A stretch of 64,000 nucleotides of DNA, from assembly GCF_001949145.1 (NCBI RefSeq), contig NW_019091450.1, positions 99,151 through 163,150 on the forward strand, written 5' to 3'. Below are positions 1 to 12,305 of this stretch, in pieces. This DNA is from Acanthaster planci. Its lineage: Eukaryota; Echinodermata; Asteroidea; Valvatida; Acanthasteridae. The first letter of the stretch is position 1. Every line of letters starts with the position of its first letter. The position numbers and the translations under genes were made by a program. Below the pieces are notes generated by a model. It did no database searches. It was not told the DNA's origin and saw only the letters and a program-made list of their open reading frames with translations.

Positions 1-989
1 ATGAACAACTGCATAGTAAATACACTTGTACACTTAAAAATGATAAACAACAAAGTAATGACAATCTTGAACATGCATCAGACAATTGCAGTAAAATTAC
101 ACCTAACACACAAGTACTGGATAGTATAAAATCTTATATGTATTCGCTGTTACAAATAAAAACAAGAAAGCTGTAAAAACACACAATTTGCTTTAATTTC
201 TAAGTATTAGGCCTAAATCATTTGCAGGAGAAAGGCAAAAATATACGTTTTTCCATATAATTAAATTCATTTCACGAATATGCAGAACAATGTTCGTTAT
301 CGTACTGAGTCAAAAACATTGTGAGTTTAAGAACATCAAACTTAATCTAAACATTCACTTAGAAACAAGTTCCCGCATGCTCAATATCTTCACAGTCCGC
401 ATATAGAAACCTTCCGGTATGCCGGATAACCAACTGAACCCTACACAGTTTGTTTTGTTAGCCAGTGATTATCGGAGATCGACCCATTTGAACATTATCA
501 AAAGTATGGGATATGAAATATGCTTTTCGAGAATACAAAGAAGAGACACCTGCTGCAGAGACACAGAGCAACTAGTTTGTATTTAGATTGCTTTTGACGG
601 TTTTGTCTTTATCTCGTCATAAATTGTAAAAATTTGCAACTGTTCACTTTTCATGACGAAGCAAACTAAATGTGCATACATGTACTTCACTTTGAATGTA
701 CATACATTATACCCGCGGGTGTAGTGACTTTACAAAGCTCGCATATTAGACACTATTCTGGCAATATTTAAGACCGACAGCATATTAAATAGGACTAGAG
801 CAGCACGAGAGAAAACTCTGCAAGAAATAAAATAAACTAAAACTACAAACGTTAGTACTTAACACTTATTAAGGAAACTGATCAAACTTATCTCAGCAAT
901 GCTGATGCAACATGACTTGGCATTTTGTTCAGAGGAACCTTTTGGACAATTCTGTATTTTTTCAGTGTGGTGTAGGTCTAACCAAATTA
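1..989. other. Intergenic, no gene seen
   Basis: AT-rich sequence with only short, low-complexity open frames. A TAGGCCTA palindrome lies at 208-215 and a TACATGTA palindrome near 677. I see no exon or recognisable repeat. Confidence 0.5.
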
Positions 990-1249
990 TTACCAGACTC
1001 ATTTGAACCAGTTCAGAATCAAAATTGTTACCAGACTCATTTGAACCAGGTCAGAATCAAAATTGTTACCAGACTCATTTGAACCAGGTCAGAATCAAAA
1101 TTGTTACCAGACTCATTTGAACCAGTTCAGAATCAAAATTGTTACCAGACTCATTTGAACCAGTTCAGAATCAAAATTGTTACCAGACTCATTTGAACCA
1201 GGTCAGAATCAAAACTATTACCAGACTCCTTTGAACCAGGTCAGAATTA
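990..1249. repeat. 38-bp minisatellite, about 7 copies
   Basis: Direct tandem repeat with unit starts at 990, 1028, 1066, 1104, 1142, 1180 and 1218. Each unit begins TTACCAGACTCATTTGAACC. Units differ mainly by a G/T change in AGGTCAG versus AGTTCAG, and the last copy carries several changes and decays at its end. The strict 38-bp period shows unequal exchange or slippage; no coding function is apparent. Confidence 0.95.
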
Positions 1250-2241
1250 AACGCATTTTCTTGTTTTAATTCACTACACCTTATTGTCATTATACTTTAC
1301 AAAGAAAGTTCGGTTATCTTTGTGATGAACAGCAAAAGGAAATGCTGTTTTTGAAAAAATAAGACATTTTCAAAGTCAAACTAATTTATGAATCTGTGAC
1401 TTATTTTCCATTTATGACGAAACATCAATAAACTGCATTTCAGTCTGTAATATTGTGATATCCTCTCTGTAGAATTATTTCAATTGCTACATGGGCAATG
1501 ATAAACCCGAAAGTTTTTCATAACCATTGATAATTGCCAATATCCAAGGTCGCTGTCCTTGTCCCTATTTACACTGTTTAAAAGTAGTTTGTCATCATGT
1601 GACACCTTGGTATGACCTCAGCTTTGGGTCTGAAACGGTGGAATGTACAGTCGCCAGAAGAGAATATGTGATTGGTAAAGTAGATACTTCTTCGGGCACA
1701 TTGGAAAATCAAACAAACATTACAAAATCTACTAACATAAATTTAAATTTTGGAAAATTTTTATCGTGTTAATTTGTTGCGCCTTACATCTTGAAAATTG
1801 TTGCACCTTGTTAATGAAACAACTCACCGCATTTTAAAAGAAATAAAATAGAAATTGATTAGCTTCCTTTAAACAAATGGCCGGAGCGATACTAGGGGGG
1901 AAAGCAATTAAGCGTCAAAAGTCTTAGGAATACTGAAGACATTAACTTGCAAAAAGCAGCATTATAATGTGTGGAAAGATATAAGCAAATGGTCGCTGTT
2001 TGAAGACCAACACGTGCTGCATAGTTTGCAGAATCATTTTTATGTACTCATCTTGAACTTCCTGTGTGAAATAGGAAATTTAAGATGATTGATGATACGC
2101 CGACATCAATTATACGTTTGTTGTTCAGAAAATAGCAATAACTTGCAATAGCACCTTTTATCACGTTCAAGATATACATCTCAGGAGACGTCAGAATCTT
2201 TTCAAACAAAATCACATGAAAACATATAGCTGTATGTGGAC
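1250..2241. other. Intergenic, 3' side of AK1
   Basis: This stretch lies downstream of AK1 on the minus strand. A short plus-strand open frame at 1527-1772 has no recognisable domain and is probably chance. If AK1 is spliced at the GTAAGT that overlaps its stop codon, a further AK1 exon could lie here, but I recognise none. Confidence 0.4.
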
Positions 2242-3135
2242 TTACTCATTTGATTTGACTTGGATCGGTGTCATGGTTATATCCTTTTGCATTTGTTTCA
2301 CTTTCGATCCCTGAGGCCCCACTACCTGAAAGGTGGGCATTATAGCTGGTATATCCTTAAGTACTGCTTTGAATTCTACATTTCTACCTTCTGTAAGGTT
2401 AAAAATAACGTCTGGCTTGTCAAACGTCTTGCACAATTCGTTGCATTTGTGACTCTCAAAAAACTTCGCTATGCCACATTTTCCATTATCACTGAGCCCG
2501 TAAACAGGTTCTGTTGATTTTCCGCTGAGAATAGCCGGGTCAGTAAATCTGTAATCCGAGTTACTACGCAACCCTTGAAGATCACATACCAAAACCTCAC
2601 CATTTGATCTATGGTAGGTAAAATGACTGAACGCTCCTGGAGAGGCAGCTGGGGTATCATGTACATATCCCGTGTTGCTTGAGAATTTGACAAAGTCTCC
2701 CTCCAGATACCACTCGACAGCGACTTTCGCCCACTTGGGGATAGTCTTTGACATGTGTTTGCCTTGGACCTTTCTCTCAGACGGGATGAGTCCAAGGTAA
2801 TTGAAAGCGGCAAGAGTATCAACCTTGACAAATTCAGGTTTCATAAATTTGATGGGCTTACTTGTCTCGCATTCTTTATTAAACAGGTCAGCCATCTCTT
2901 GAGCTTTGCGATAGGCCATGTCGTCTGATTCCCAAGCATATGTTTCGTTGTAAACATCCCAAGGATTTTGGTAGACTTTTACTACACAAGGCTTCCCGTC
3001 GACGCGGCGATCACCGCGAGCAACACCCCGGTACACAAACCTTGAGCTCCCTTTCGCGAACCAGCGATCCTCAAACTCTACATGAGTCGATGGATATCCA
3101 ACCATTTCCGCAGTGTTGCTCTGGCTACTACCCAT
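2242..3135 (-). CDS. AK1: alpha-kinase (MHCK/EF2K-type) protein, 297 aa
   Basis: An atypical Ser/Thr alpha-kinase domain fills nearly the whole protein. Visible motifs are the ATP-site Lys in CVVKVY (K53), the family Glu in VEWYLEG (E141), the zinc/core His in AFSHFTYH (H171), the catalytic DLQG (D185, Q187), the TDP motif (T198-P200), and the C-terminal zinc motif H229-x-C231-x3-C235. All key residues of the TRPM7/MHCK family are present, so it should be active. The start at 3135 is chosen because MGSSQSNT matches the AK3 and AK4 starts and because an acceptor-like TTTCAG lies exactly 21 nt upstream (exon edge at 3156). Gly2 and Ser6 fit an N-myristoylation motif, suggesting membrane attachment. 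The glycine-rich loop is GLSDNGKCG, weaker than the GPTDLG of AK3 and AK4. The TAA stop overlaps a perfect GTAAGT donor, so a longer spliced form is possible. Substrate unknown. Confidence 0.88.
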   Translation of the reverse strand: MGSSQSNTAEMVGYPSTHVEFEDRWFAKGSSRFVYRGVARGDRRVDGKPCVVKVYQNPWDVYNETYAWESDDMAYRKAQEMADLFNKECETSKPIKFMKPEFVKVDTLAAFNYLGLIPSERKVQGKHMSKTIPKWAKVAVEWYLEGDFVKFSSNTGYVHDTPAASPGAFSHFTYHRSNGEVLVCDLQGLRSNSDYRFTDPAILSGKSTEPVYGLSDNGKCGIAKFFESHKCNELCKTFDKPDVIFNLTEGRNVEFKAVLKDIPAIMPTFQVVGPQGSKVKQMQKDITMTPIQVKSNE

Positions 3136-3156
3136 CTTTGACCGAAGAAATATATT
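3136..3156 (-). promoter_or_regulatory. AK1 5'UTR leader after a splice acceptor
   Basis: On the minus strand, CTTACTCATTTCAG is followed by 21 nt and then the ATG. The same 21-nt distance from acceptor to ATG occurs in AK3 and AK4, which supports a shared 5'UTR intron ending here. Confidence 0.5.
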
Positions 3157-6100
3157 CTGAAATGAGTAAGACAAACCACAAAAATTCTATGGATAATTTC
3201 TTCCATATCGAGATGGACAGTTCATGGGATTATAGCAAACAACCATCGTAAATGGTCTTTTGACAAGGGCACGCACCTTTTATCCCTATGCCATTCCTAA
3301 AAGGATTTTTGCGATTTTTGTAATTCTCCACTTTGTTCATGTGTATCATATAGACATCGTTAGTTCGTGGTCGTTTTATTCTGTTACCAAAGAATAGCAC
3401 ATTTGACTGTAGCAGGATTGTAAAAGGATTTTTGATGCACGGTTTATCTACATGTAGGACTACTGTATATCATGGCACCACACTGACTTGTATGAAAGAC
3501 AACATAAAGTTCATCCACAAAGTTCAAAGCGTCGTCGTGAAGCTTTTCTGAAACAGTTACAAAGCCTCAGCAAATATGCACTCAAACGCTGTAACTGGAG
3601 CCTTGCTAGACTAGAGGTACATGTACATTTTTCTGCTTCTTGAGACACCTTTGTCTGTCAATAATGGGAGGCATCTCGATTCTCCTCATCCAAACCGTGC
3701 CGTAAAACCAGCGCAGTGGACGGTGAGAGTAACACTTGTGCGGTTTAGAGAACTCCTAAAAATGTGGGTACTAGCTAATACTTGTACAATCACACTGCAG
3801 GCCAGGGTCTTCTTTGAAACTGCTGCTTTATTGTTTCCTTCTCAATGTTTGAAGGTGTACAAGCGTACAGCGCAAAAATAACGTATTGTCTTTTGAAAAA
3901 AAGACTAGGGATGACGCATTTGCTGTTTAATTATCTCTGTCTGGCAGTTGAGTTTTGCACACAATCATTATTTTTAAGTTCACTGTAGCTGAAGACAGTG
4001 CCTTTGAGTGCTTTGTCAAAGGCAGGATATACATGCACCGATTTTAAACTGCTATGCCCTCAAATGCATGGTAACCGGCACAGTGACAGAATCTCAGAAG
4101 AAGCAGTGCCTTGGAACCAAAAACAATTTTTGCAGGAGATTAAAATTTGTCCTTGCAAGTTCGATTGACCCATTTACGCCGCCGGGAGCAGCCGGTGAAT
4201 CTGAGAGGGAGGCCCCTTGTTGATTAGAATAACAACCAAATTGCGTAATTCAACACTTTCCAAATTAATTGAACGACAGCTGACGGGTGATCTTAATGTA
4301 AATGTGATGCAAAGAAAATTAGTTTTTGCATTTTGCACACACACCTACCTTCTTTAGATGCAACTTTCCCCGGAGAATTGAAGGAAATTGATGAAGACAA
4401 CACGAGCAATTCCTATAAGCATTTAGAAATGACAATTGCACAGTTGTAATTGAGGTGCTGATGACATACAAATGATTTTCCGCTAAATGACTAATTAAAT
4501 ATGCCTCATTCTTGCCACATTTTCCAACAATATCAGTAACATTAGGTGTCTATTGTTTATCCAAAAGTCACTTCTACCCGCCATATATGTTTTCAGAACT
4601 GCGTAACTCTAATATCTACGCCAATTTCATTTAAATAAAAAAAATATCTCAATTTCCTGAAACGTTTCATGCACAGAGTGGCTATACGCAGATACCATTC
4701 ATTTCTTATTTCAAAATATCCTACTAAATGAAAAATATAGTTTTTATATAAGCATGCCAGTTTTATATACTTAAAGCAATTTTAGACGTTTAACATGACT
4801 CGCTTTCCTTTCAAATTGCAACGGGCCTAGGCACTAACCGACCCGGCTGTCAGCGTTCTTTTCACCTTTTACTTTGTATTTACAGCAGAGACATTTCCTA
4901 CTACCTAATTTTAATTCATGTAACCCCAAACCAAGCTTCAGGAATACACGATTTACATAAAAGCATAAAAGAAGACAATGATTTTCTTTTTTTGTTATAA
5001 AGTAAGCAACTCCCCTCGATATTTGTCTTCCTTTTGGGGGAACAATCTTTGACATTTGGAAAGCATTTCTCAAAATTCAATCGAATTAAGTCTTACTGCA
5101 TATTATATAACTGCACATTTTGCAAAACTTACTTGTCTATCGTTCAGGCTGTCTCCATAAATTTGTTTGTAGTTTTTTTATTAGCCTTTGTCACACTTCG
5201 TTCCTCCAAATTTGCAACCTCCAACCAATTTGTGGAGATAGCACCAGGCGTTTGCTTATAAAGTGGCCTAAAATAGACCACTGAAAGTCCAGCCAATAAA
5301 AAATTGACGCGTTATAGGTGTACCATTTCTTCCATGGGTACGTAAATTTAGTCTAAAATATTAAAAAAGGGTCAAATCCATTCATGGGGCAGTATGGAAT
5401 GAATAGAGGAGGGAGCATTTTTACCCTTACCAAATGGTACCACCCCACTCACGGCATTGTGTAATTTGGGTTTTTCCGGTTTTCTATTAATGCGATGCTA
5501 CGAAAGCAACCCATATTCCATCAACGGAAAATAAATGTCTGGATACAAATTGCACCCAAGGTACATCGTCAGTCTGTATTATACGCAGCTATCCTCTCTA
5601 CCCTGAAGCTGGTTTTTCTCCAAGAACTTTTCCACAGCTACAGACTATCCAATATTCAAGTGGGAGCTCTCTGGAAGGGTGAGTTTTGCAAAAAACATGT
5701 GAAATGAAGTGTGCCGTAATTATATTGGCAAAATAGTGCAAAAAACGCATGCCCATTCAGTCAAATCGCAAAAACGAAAATACAAAATTGCTCGAGGTTT
5801 ACAGTATCAACAGACTCCTGAAAGGCACAAAGTGAATTAAAAAACAGCACAACTTAATTTTCATGATGATTAATCTAATCTAAAATTTTTATGATGATTA
5901 AACATTCAGTTCTATAGTGACGAATATATGATTTTTACTTTCAACGCAGAACTAAGGCAAACATCCCTGTTTCCCTGTGAACACTGACTCAAAAAACCGA
6001 TTCCTCACACATGCAGATCCAGTATTTTTGTATTTTTTTCTTTTAGTTTCTTTAACATCCTTAATGATTCAAACAGCACATTTTTCTCACCTGCATAGGC

Positions 6101-8132
6101 TAGTTGTTACCGTATTTAGTCATTTTACCTGAATTTTCATTTTGATATGACCTTATCAAAATAAATTTCATTAAGCAAAAGCGACAGTTGTAGAACTACA
6201 GGATTAATAGAGAGGCAACTACATGTACACACGTCGTAAAAACCACGGCTTTGGTTTTATTATTTACTTTGAGCATAAATTCCCTTTCAGTGAGCACTAG
6301 TTAATGGAAAATTTGTTGCCAAAATGGAATGACCGACGGGAAAGCCGACTGAAGAAGTGCAAAGAAGCAGAATGGTTTCTAATGCAGGGATCGTTGATGA
6401 AATTAGCCAAGTACTTATAGGGAACTCGACCTCCGTGTATAAAGCCTCTTTTAAACATAGATTAAAGTAGGGTTGACCGATTCATATCACCTTGCTTCAT
6501 ATTTGTTTATGCTTCTATATTGTGTGAAAAGGGCAAAGATGTAGAGATTTATTTCCTTTTCTTTGCCTGATTTGTACAATTTTGTTAGGTTTCGCACATT
6601 CTAGATGGCTAACAGCGTTGTCTGACTCAAATATTGTGCACATTATGTGACACACAATCAGTGTCAGCAGAAACGGTTACTTTCATTTCAATGAACAAGT
6701 GCATGAATTAATAATTTATAATTATTATTCAGTCTAACCTAATATAAATAGTTCACCTTTGTGAATGGAGGCATGGATACCCGCTCCCTGCCCCCTCCCC
6801 TTCCCCCTTTGAAGTTTTTGCATATTATCTGTGGTAATGCAGCCACAGCTTAATTTCTTGTGGTGCCCCCTTGAAAAATGTGTGCACCCCGGGTGCCCCC
6901 AGAAATTTAGCCTTAGTTATGTCACTGTCTAGTCGTTACTCCATTGATCACAAAGGAGCCGGATCATGAGCAAATCAACATCTAATATTAATTAACAACG
7001 TATAAACATAAACAACATTCAATGTATTCAACGAGACTTTTGGACAAATATTATAGCCCAGCCTTTTACAGTTATCACAATTCTGTATCTTACAGGTACA
7101 AAAAAATGGATGTGATTAGAGACCTTTTTCACAAAACCCGGCCCTTAGTTGCGCCTCCTGATAAACAAAACACCATGAACCTGACAGTATTTCAACAACA
7201 CTTACGGCCGAGTTTCCAACCTAGAACATTTACCCCGTCACCTGCATCTGGGAACTGCTATTGTGTGATTTTAGTCAAATAAAGAGATTCTAATATGTTT
7301 ATTTATTTGATTGTGTAACAAATCAGTAAAACAAAATAAACACACACCTACATTTCAATTTACTTGATTTAGAACTGATAGTTACACTGACTTGCTTTCA
7401 ATACAAAAAGAAAGTGAAAACAATAATGTTTAAAATTATGTTGTGAATTAGAAAAAATACGATTTTTCATTTTTTTTCAAAAAGATTTTTTTTAATTGGA
7501 ACATCGATCTACATCAACGAATTCGTTTTTTTTCTGACGAAAGGCATTTTAAAGCTTGTGCATATGTATTTCCAACTGTGATTAATAAGAGAATAAATGT
7601 ACTTGGCAGGTCTATAACGCCTATTGGCTGTTTAGTATAGTCTTGGCGTTGTTTAGGAAAGCCTGACCTAAATTATCGTTTCCTAGTGTAACTGGTGAAT
7701 TACAGAATGTTTAGGAGTTGCTGGGATTTTTTTATCTCATAGCATTCAATTAACATTGTACTCTATCAACTGCCGATTGCAAAACATCGATTTGGTTTTC
7801 AGTTCAGTTCATTTATTTCCCCAGCTTCCACTCAATACATCCTCAGATTACAACATGTATAAATGGGGATGGGGAAGAGCAAACTATTACAAAAAACAAT
7901 GCTTCAAGGCTGACTTCAGAGTTATGCGTAAGAAAATATTCATTGAAGGGAAGAGAAGAGTTTATGAAGTCAACGACTTCAGTGACAGTCGATTACCTCA
8001 GTGAAATTTGCTACGTCCAAAAAAGTCATTCCAATAGAAAGGCCTCGATGGAGTCCTCACAATTGAGTTCATTATAATAACACTGGATAAAAAAATGTTA
8101 TTACACTTAATACAAGATTACCTTCCAAGCAT
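3157..8132. other. Long intergenic stretch upstream of AK1
   Basis: It should hold the AK1 promoter and first non-coding exon, but I cannot place them. Several open frames of 60-86 codons (for example 3621-3881, 7022-7282 and 7756-8004) show no family signature and have AT-rich codon use. TACATGTA palindromes occur near 3449 and 3618. Around 6770-6920 there is a C-rich segment that looks like decayed repeat sequence. Confidence 0.4.
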
Positions 8133-8534
8133 AGAAGGGACAAATGTTCACATCCACTAAATAAACTACCATATTGCCAGTTAGCATTGAAAATGTCTGG
8201 AAACGTATTCAACATTTACATTAGAATGAACGTATGAAAATGCACGGAATGACATCGACACAGGTGAACTATGAATAAAACCCGATTTCCTAACCCGGGA
8301 ATTTCGTATTATGCACGTACAAACGATGCTGGGAATGATTTTCGGTGTGCTTCCCGATGCCCATTGGCTGTTAATTATAGCATAGGCTGTATCCGGGGAA
8401 ACTTTGACCCTTTTTATTCACCTCCTTTTGCTTACAGAGGTTTTGGGGGGTTAGCGGGAATTCCCATCTCATTATGCCAGCTGCCAGAACCCAAATCACC
8501 TCGCTTTTCGGTACGTGCAGGCACTTATACATGG

Positions 8535-8578
8535 GGCCTTGTGGGGTACCGGAACAATGGGAAGTACCCCACAAGGCC
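8535..8578. repeat. Perfect 15-bp inverted repeat (hairpin)
   Basis: GGCCTTGTGGGGTAC is followed by a 14-nt loop and its exact reverse complement. It lies inside the segment of copy A that copy B lacks, and may be part of a small non-autonomous transposon. It is not followed by a T-run, so it is not a classic terminator. Confidence 0.85.
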
Positions 8579-9767
8579 AGTGTTTACCATGTGGGTACCA
8601 AAATACAAGAATGTTACGAAACTGACATTAGGAAAAAACTCAAAAAGGGGTTTTTTTGATGGGTAAAAATCCGTCGCAAATTGAAGTGTTTTATATAAGG
8701 GACATACGGTCGAAATTTCAACCCAGGAGAGTGTATTTGGTTTAAATTGGAGTGATTTGAAATTACTTGCGTGTTGTGTGGGAGTTTTGTACACGATAAC
8801 AAAGGAAATACCCCACAGGTATAGCTGTGTAAAGATGTGTGGGTGTGAGTTGACTTGGTGTTTTCATATACAAATATTCGGCTGTGAACTTTAATTCCAG
8901 TCAAATCAGAATTTTGATAAGTTCCGAACACACAATTCGTGTTTGGAATTGGGCATTTAATCATCTTTAAAACCTCACAGTAATATGGAACCAAAATCCT
9001 TTTGGTAAGTAACTCTAATATAAAAAACGCTTTAGGTAGCACCACGCAAGGATATTCTTGCACCGTGTTAACGCAGACCGTTTACTTCTTTAGCCACCTC
9101 CACCATGAAAAGCATAAAAACGCACAAATACTTTCAAACTGCATCCATGCTGAGAGAGGAAGAGCAAACCCCTACCGTGTAGCTTTAAAAAAAACATTAA
9201 ATGAACTAGAGTATGCTTGACGTGGATTAGACACAAGGCAGTTTTGTACTTTACAATAGATCGTGGCGCGTTCGTGGCGCGCTCTTTTGTCTGCATGCGA
9301 CCTCTGTCGTGTTGTGTAAGGTCAAAAGTATCTTTTCTTCTGCTCAGGAGCTAAGCTTTTTGCTTGAAATGATGTACGTAAAACACGTAATGTCCATTGC
9401 GACTGCATGCGCATATAACCCCTGTCGCTACGCTTAAATAGACTGCCTAAAAGCATTTTCAACTTGTACAAGTACACAGGGTATAAGACTGCCTCGTTTG
9501 TCTGGTTTCCAGATGTAAAAGCATTGTGCAGAAATGACATTATCTGAAAAAGCGCTTGACTAAATACTTGAAGAACTAGAGGGACTCCTTGATAATACTA
9601 CTTAACCGTACCCCGTCAAAACACTTAAGCATTGCGCAGTGGTAGGATTCCAGTCGATCTAGGCAGCCTTTGGACATCGTTTTATATGAAATAAAATACT
9701 TTTAAACAAATTATGTAAGAAACTGTCTAGGTATTTATACATGATTATACAGATTAACAAAGAAATT

Positions 9768-9837
9768 GACTGGAGTGGGATTTGAACTTGAAGCCTCCGG
9801 AATACCGGTGCTCTACCAATTATTGAGCTATCCAGCC
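9768..9837 (-). repeat. tRNA-like sequence (tRNA-derived SINE head or tRNA pseudogene), copy A
   Basis: Read on the minus strand it has a pairable acceptor stem (GGCTGGA with TCCAGTC), a D-arm/A-box region (TAGCTC...GGTAGAGC) and a B-box-like AGTTCAAATCC. The anticodon arm does not fold as a 5-bp stem with a 7-nt loop, so it is unlikely to be a working tRNA. A tRNA-derived SINE or a decayed tRNA gene fits better. Confidence 0.65.
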
Positions 9838-11612
9838 CCATGTTGGTGGCTCTTCCCATTTGTCAGTATCTTTGTTCCTGGGGCGCTAGCCAGAAGCAAT
9901 GACCCTAAGACAGAACAAATTATGTAAGGAAACGGAATAGTTACAAATGATTGGTTGATGCCCGAAATACTGACAATAATGGACTTAAGTGGACTAAGGA
10001 TCGAACGATGATTGTAAGCATGTGATCGGTGTTGGGTTTTGGTCAATATGCAAACGTTTCCACTACGAAAGGGAAAAAATGTGGCAAAAAAGCGTTTGCC
10101 TTCCAGAAACCAACCTTTCAAGCAAGTGTATTGTTTGCTTTAGACTTCGTGGTGGAAGTGTGTTATTGTTTGCAACTGTGCAGCGCGTTGTCCAAGATAT
10201 GGCCAAATCATGTTTATTATTACAAAGGACTCGTAAATCACATTCTCCCGCTAGTTTTCTGAGTAACAGAGATGGAAACCTTCCAGGCAAGCCGGTGTGT
10301 GTCATTTTGCGTGGTCACTCGCAGAATTTCTTTTCACAAGGCCAGATTCTAAGGGGGGGGTGGTCGTTGTCCTATTCACTGGAAGTCAGTAAACTATCTG
10401 CTGGGTGCCAGCCAGAAGGCTCCAGACACGCTGACAATAAGAAACAGTGACTCAGTGGCCAACTTTTACGAGAGGGGAGAGGGAATTTTCTTCACAAACG
10501 TAGCAGACACGTGGCATTAGGGAGTCTGTGTACAAACACATGGGAGCATCACTTTGTGCATAAACATATGGGAGTGTAGGTTTGGCCCGCTCTGTTTCAG
10601 TGACTGCCGGGATGACTCCATAGTAAAACCCCCTCTAAAGTAGATTCAGGGATAGAAGAAGTCACGGGATGTGGATTGTGTCATGTATAGCATTTGCTGG
10701 CGGGAACGAACACATTACGTGATTTCTGGCCATTCTGTGGACGCCCTACCACCAGCAAGTGTTTAGCCCTGCGAAATCGCGCAAACGCGTAATCAAACTA
10801 CTCTTTGGAAAGAAGCTTACACAAAAAAATCATTAGTATGGCCAACTGTGTTACTATATCTCAATTTAAGTTTCACAAATTTGTTAGTGTTGGTTGTAAG
10901 CTCACTTGGCATGAATCCACGTAGGACTCATTATAGGTATGTAAAGTAACCCAAAAGATCGTTCATGCGTGGTTCGTTTTACCGCTGAGGCATACGTCAG
11001 ACAAGAGCACCAACTGCTCAGGGAAAGAAAAACCGTCATTTTTTCCCTTGATTTGAGCAAGCCCAGTGAACATTAGCCTTCTTTCCCTTTGCTGGAGAGT
11101 TTTGAGATATGCCCCATGTATTCGTTTTTATACATGGAAAAATACCCAGCGTCGCGTTCATTTTCTGCCATTTGCCAAGTCCCATCTGTACTCCACACGT
11201 TTATTTTCTTATGGAAATTTTATTACAAGTGATATTTAAAAAACCAAATTCAACACTTAGAAACGATTGTTTGAAGATTATTCACCCAAAAATCCTCGAG
11301 ACTCATGATTACCCAGAAGGGGACTCCGGTTTATAGTTTCCTCTAAAATGTCATGCTACAACCAGAAGTTGTACACACCTTGCTTCAAAGTCTGCCTTCA
11401 GTATATATTTTCCTGCTAAAGAGCACCTCTAATGAAAACACGTTTCTCTGATTTTATCTGTTCAAATAAATTAGGAAGCATAGAAGGGACAAATGTTCAC
11501 ATCCACTAAATAAATTACCATATTGCCAGTTAGCATTGAAAATGTCTGGAAACGTATTCAACCATTTACATTAGAATGAACGTATGAAGATGCACGGAAT
11601 GACTCGACACAT

Positions 11613-11613
11613 N
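11613..11613. other. Single undetermined base (N)
   Basis: The N lies exactly where copy B departs from copy A, between sequence matching about 8263 and sequence matching about 9080. Confidence 0.95.
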
Positions 11614-12235
11614 TAGACCGTTTACTTCATTAGCCACCTCCACCATGAAAAGCATAAAAACGCACAAATACTTTAAAACTGCATCCATGCTGAGAGAAGA
11701 ATAGCAAACCCCTACCATTGTGCTTGACGTGGATTAGACACAAGGTAGTTTTGTACTTTACAATAGATCGTGGCGCGTTCGTGGTGCGCTCTTTAGTCTG
11801 CATGCAACCCCTGCCGTGTTGTGTAAGGTCAAAAGTATCTTTTCTTCTGCTCAGGAGCTAACCTTTTTGCTGGAAATGATGTACGTAAAACAAGTAATGT
11901 CCATTGCGACTGCATGCGCATATAACCCCTGTCGCTACGCTTAAATAGACTGCCTAAAAGCATTTTCAGCTTGCACAAGTACACAGGGTATAAGACCACC
12001 TCGTTTGTCTGGTTTCCAGATGTAAATGCATCATGCAGAAATGACATTATCTGAAAAAGCGCCTGACTAAATACTTGAAGAACTAGAGGGACTCCTTGAT
12101 AATACTACGTAACTGTACCCCGTCAAAACACTTAAGCATCGACATCGTTTTATATGAAATAAAATATTTTGAAACAAAGTATGTAAGAAACTGTCTAGGT
12201 ATTTATACATGATTATACAGATTAACAAAGAAATT

Positions 12236-12305
12236 GACTGGAGTGGGATTTGAACTTGCAGCCTCCGGAATACCGGTGCTCTACCAATTATTGAGCTATC
12301 CAGCC
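12236..12305 (-). repeat. tRNA-like sequence, copy B
   Basis: This is the counterpart of 9768-9837 and nearly identical to it. It keeps the same acceptor, D-arm and B-box features and the same defective anticodon arm. It is carried along by the segmental duplication. Confidence 0.65.

Larger units (their letters stand above)
8133..11481. repeat. Tandem segmental duplication, copy A
   Basis: Copy A begins at AGAAGGGACAAATG and is repeated from 11482. Segments 8133-8263 and about 9080-11481 match copy B closely by eye (roughly nine bases in ten or better), including the tRNA-like sequence. An internal segment of about 820 bp (about 8264-9080) is missing from copy B. The hexamer AAGCAT marks the start, middle and end of the pair. 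It may be a real duplication or two haplotypes placed side by side by the assembler. The ORF at 10022-10450 is not conserved in frame in copy B and is not called as a gene. Confidence 0.85.

Noticed and set aside
8271-8666. 131-codon ORF
   Set aside because: It runs through the inverted repeat, overlaps open frames on both strands and has no recognisable motif.
9768-9837. Functional tRNA gene
   Set aside because: A and B boxes and acceptor stem are present, but the anticodon arm cannot form the standard 5-bp stem and 7-nt loop.
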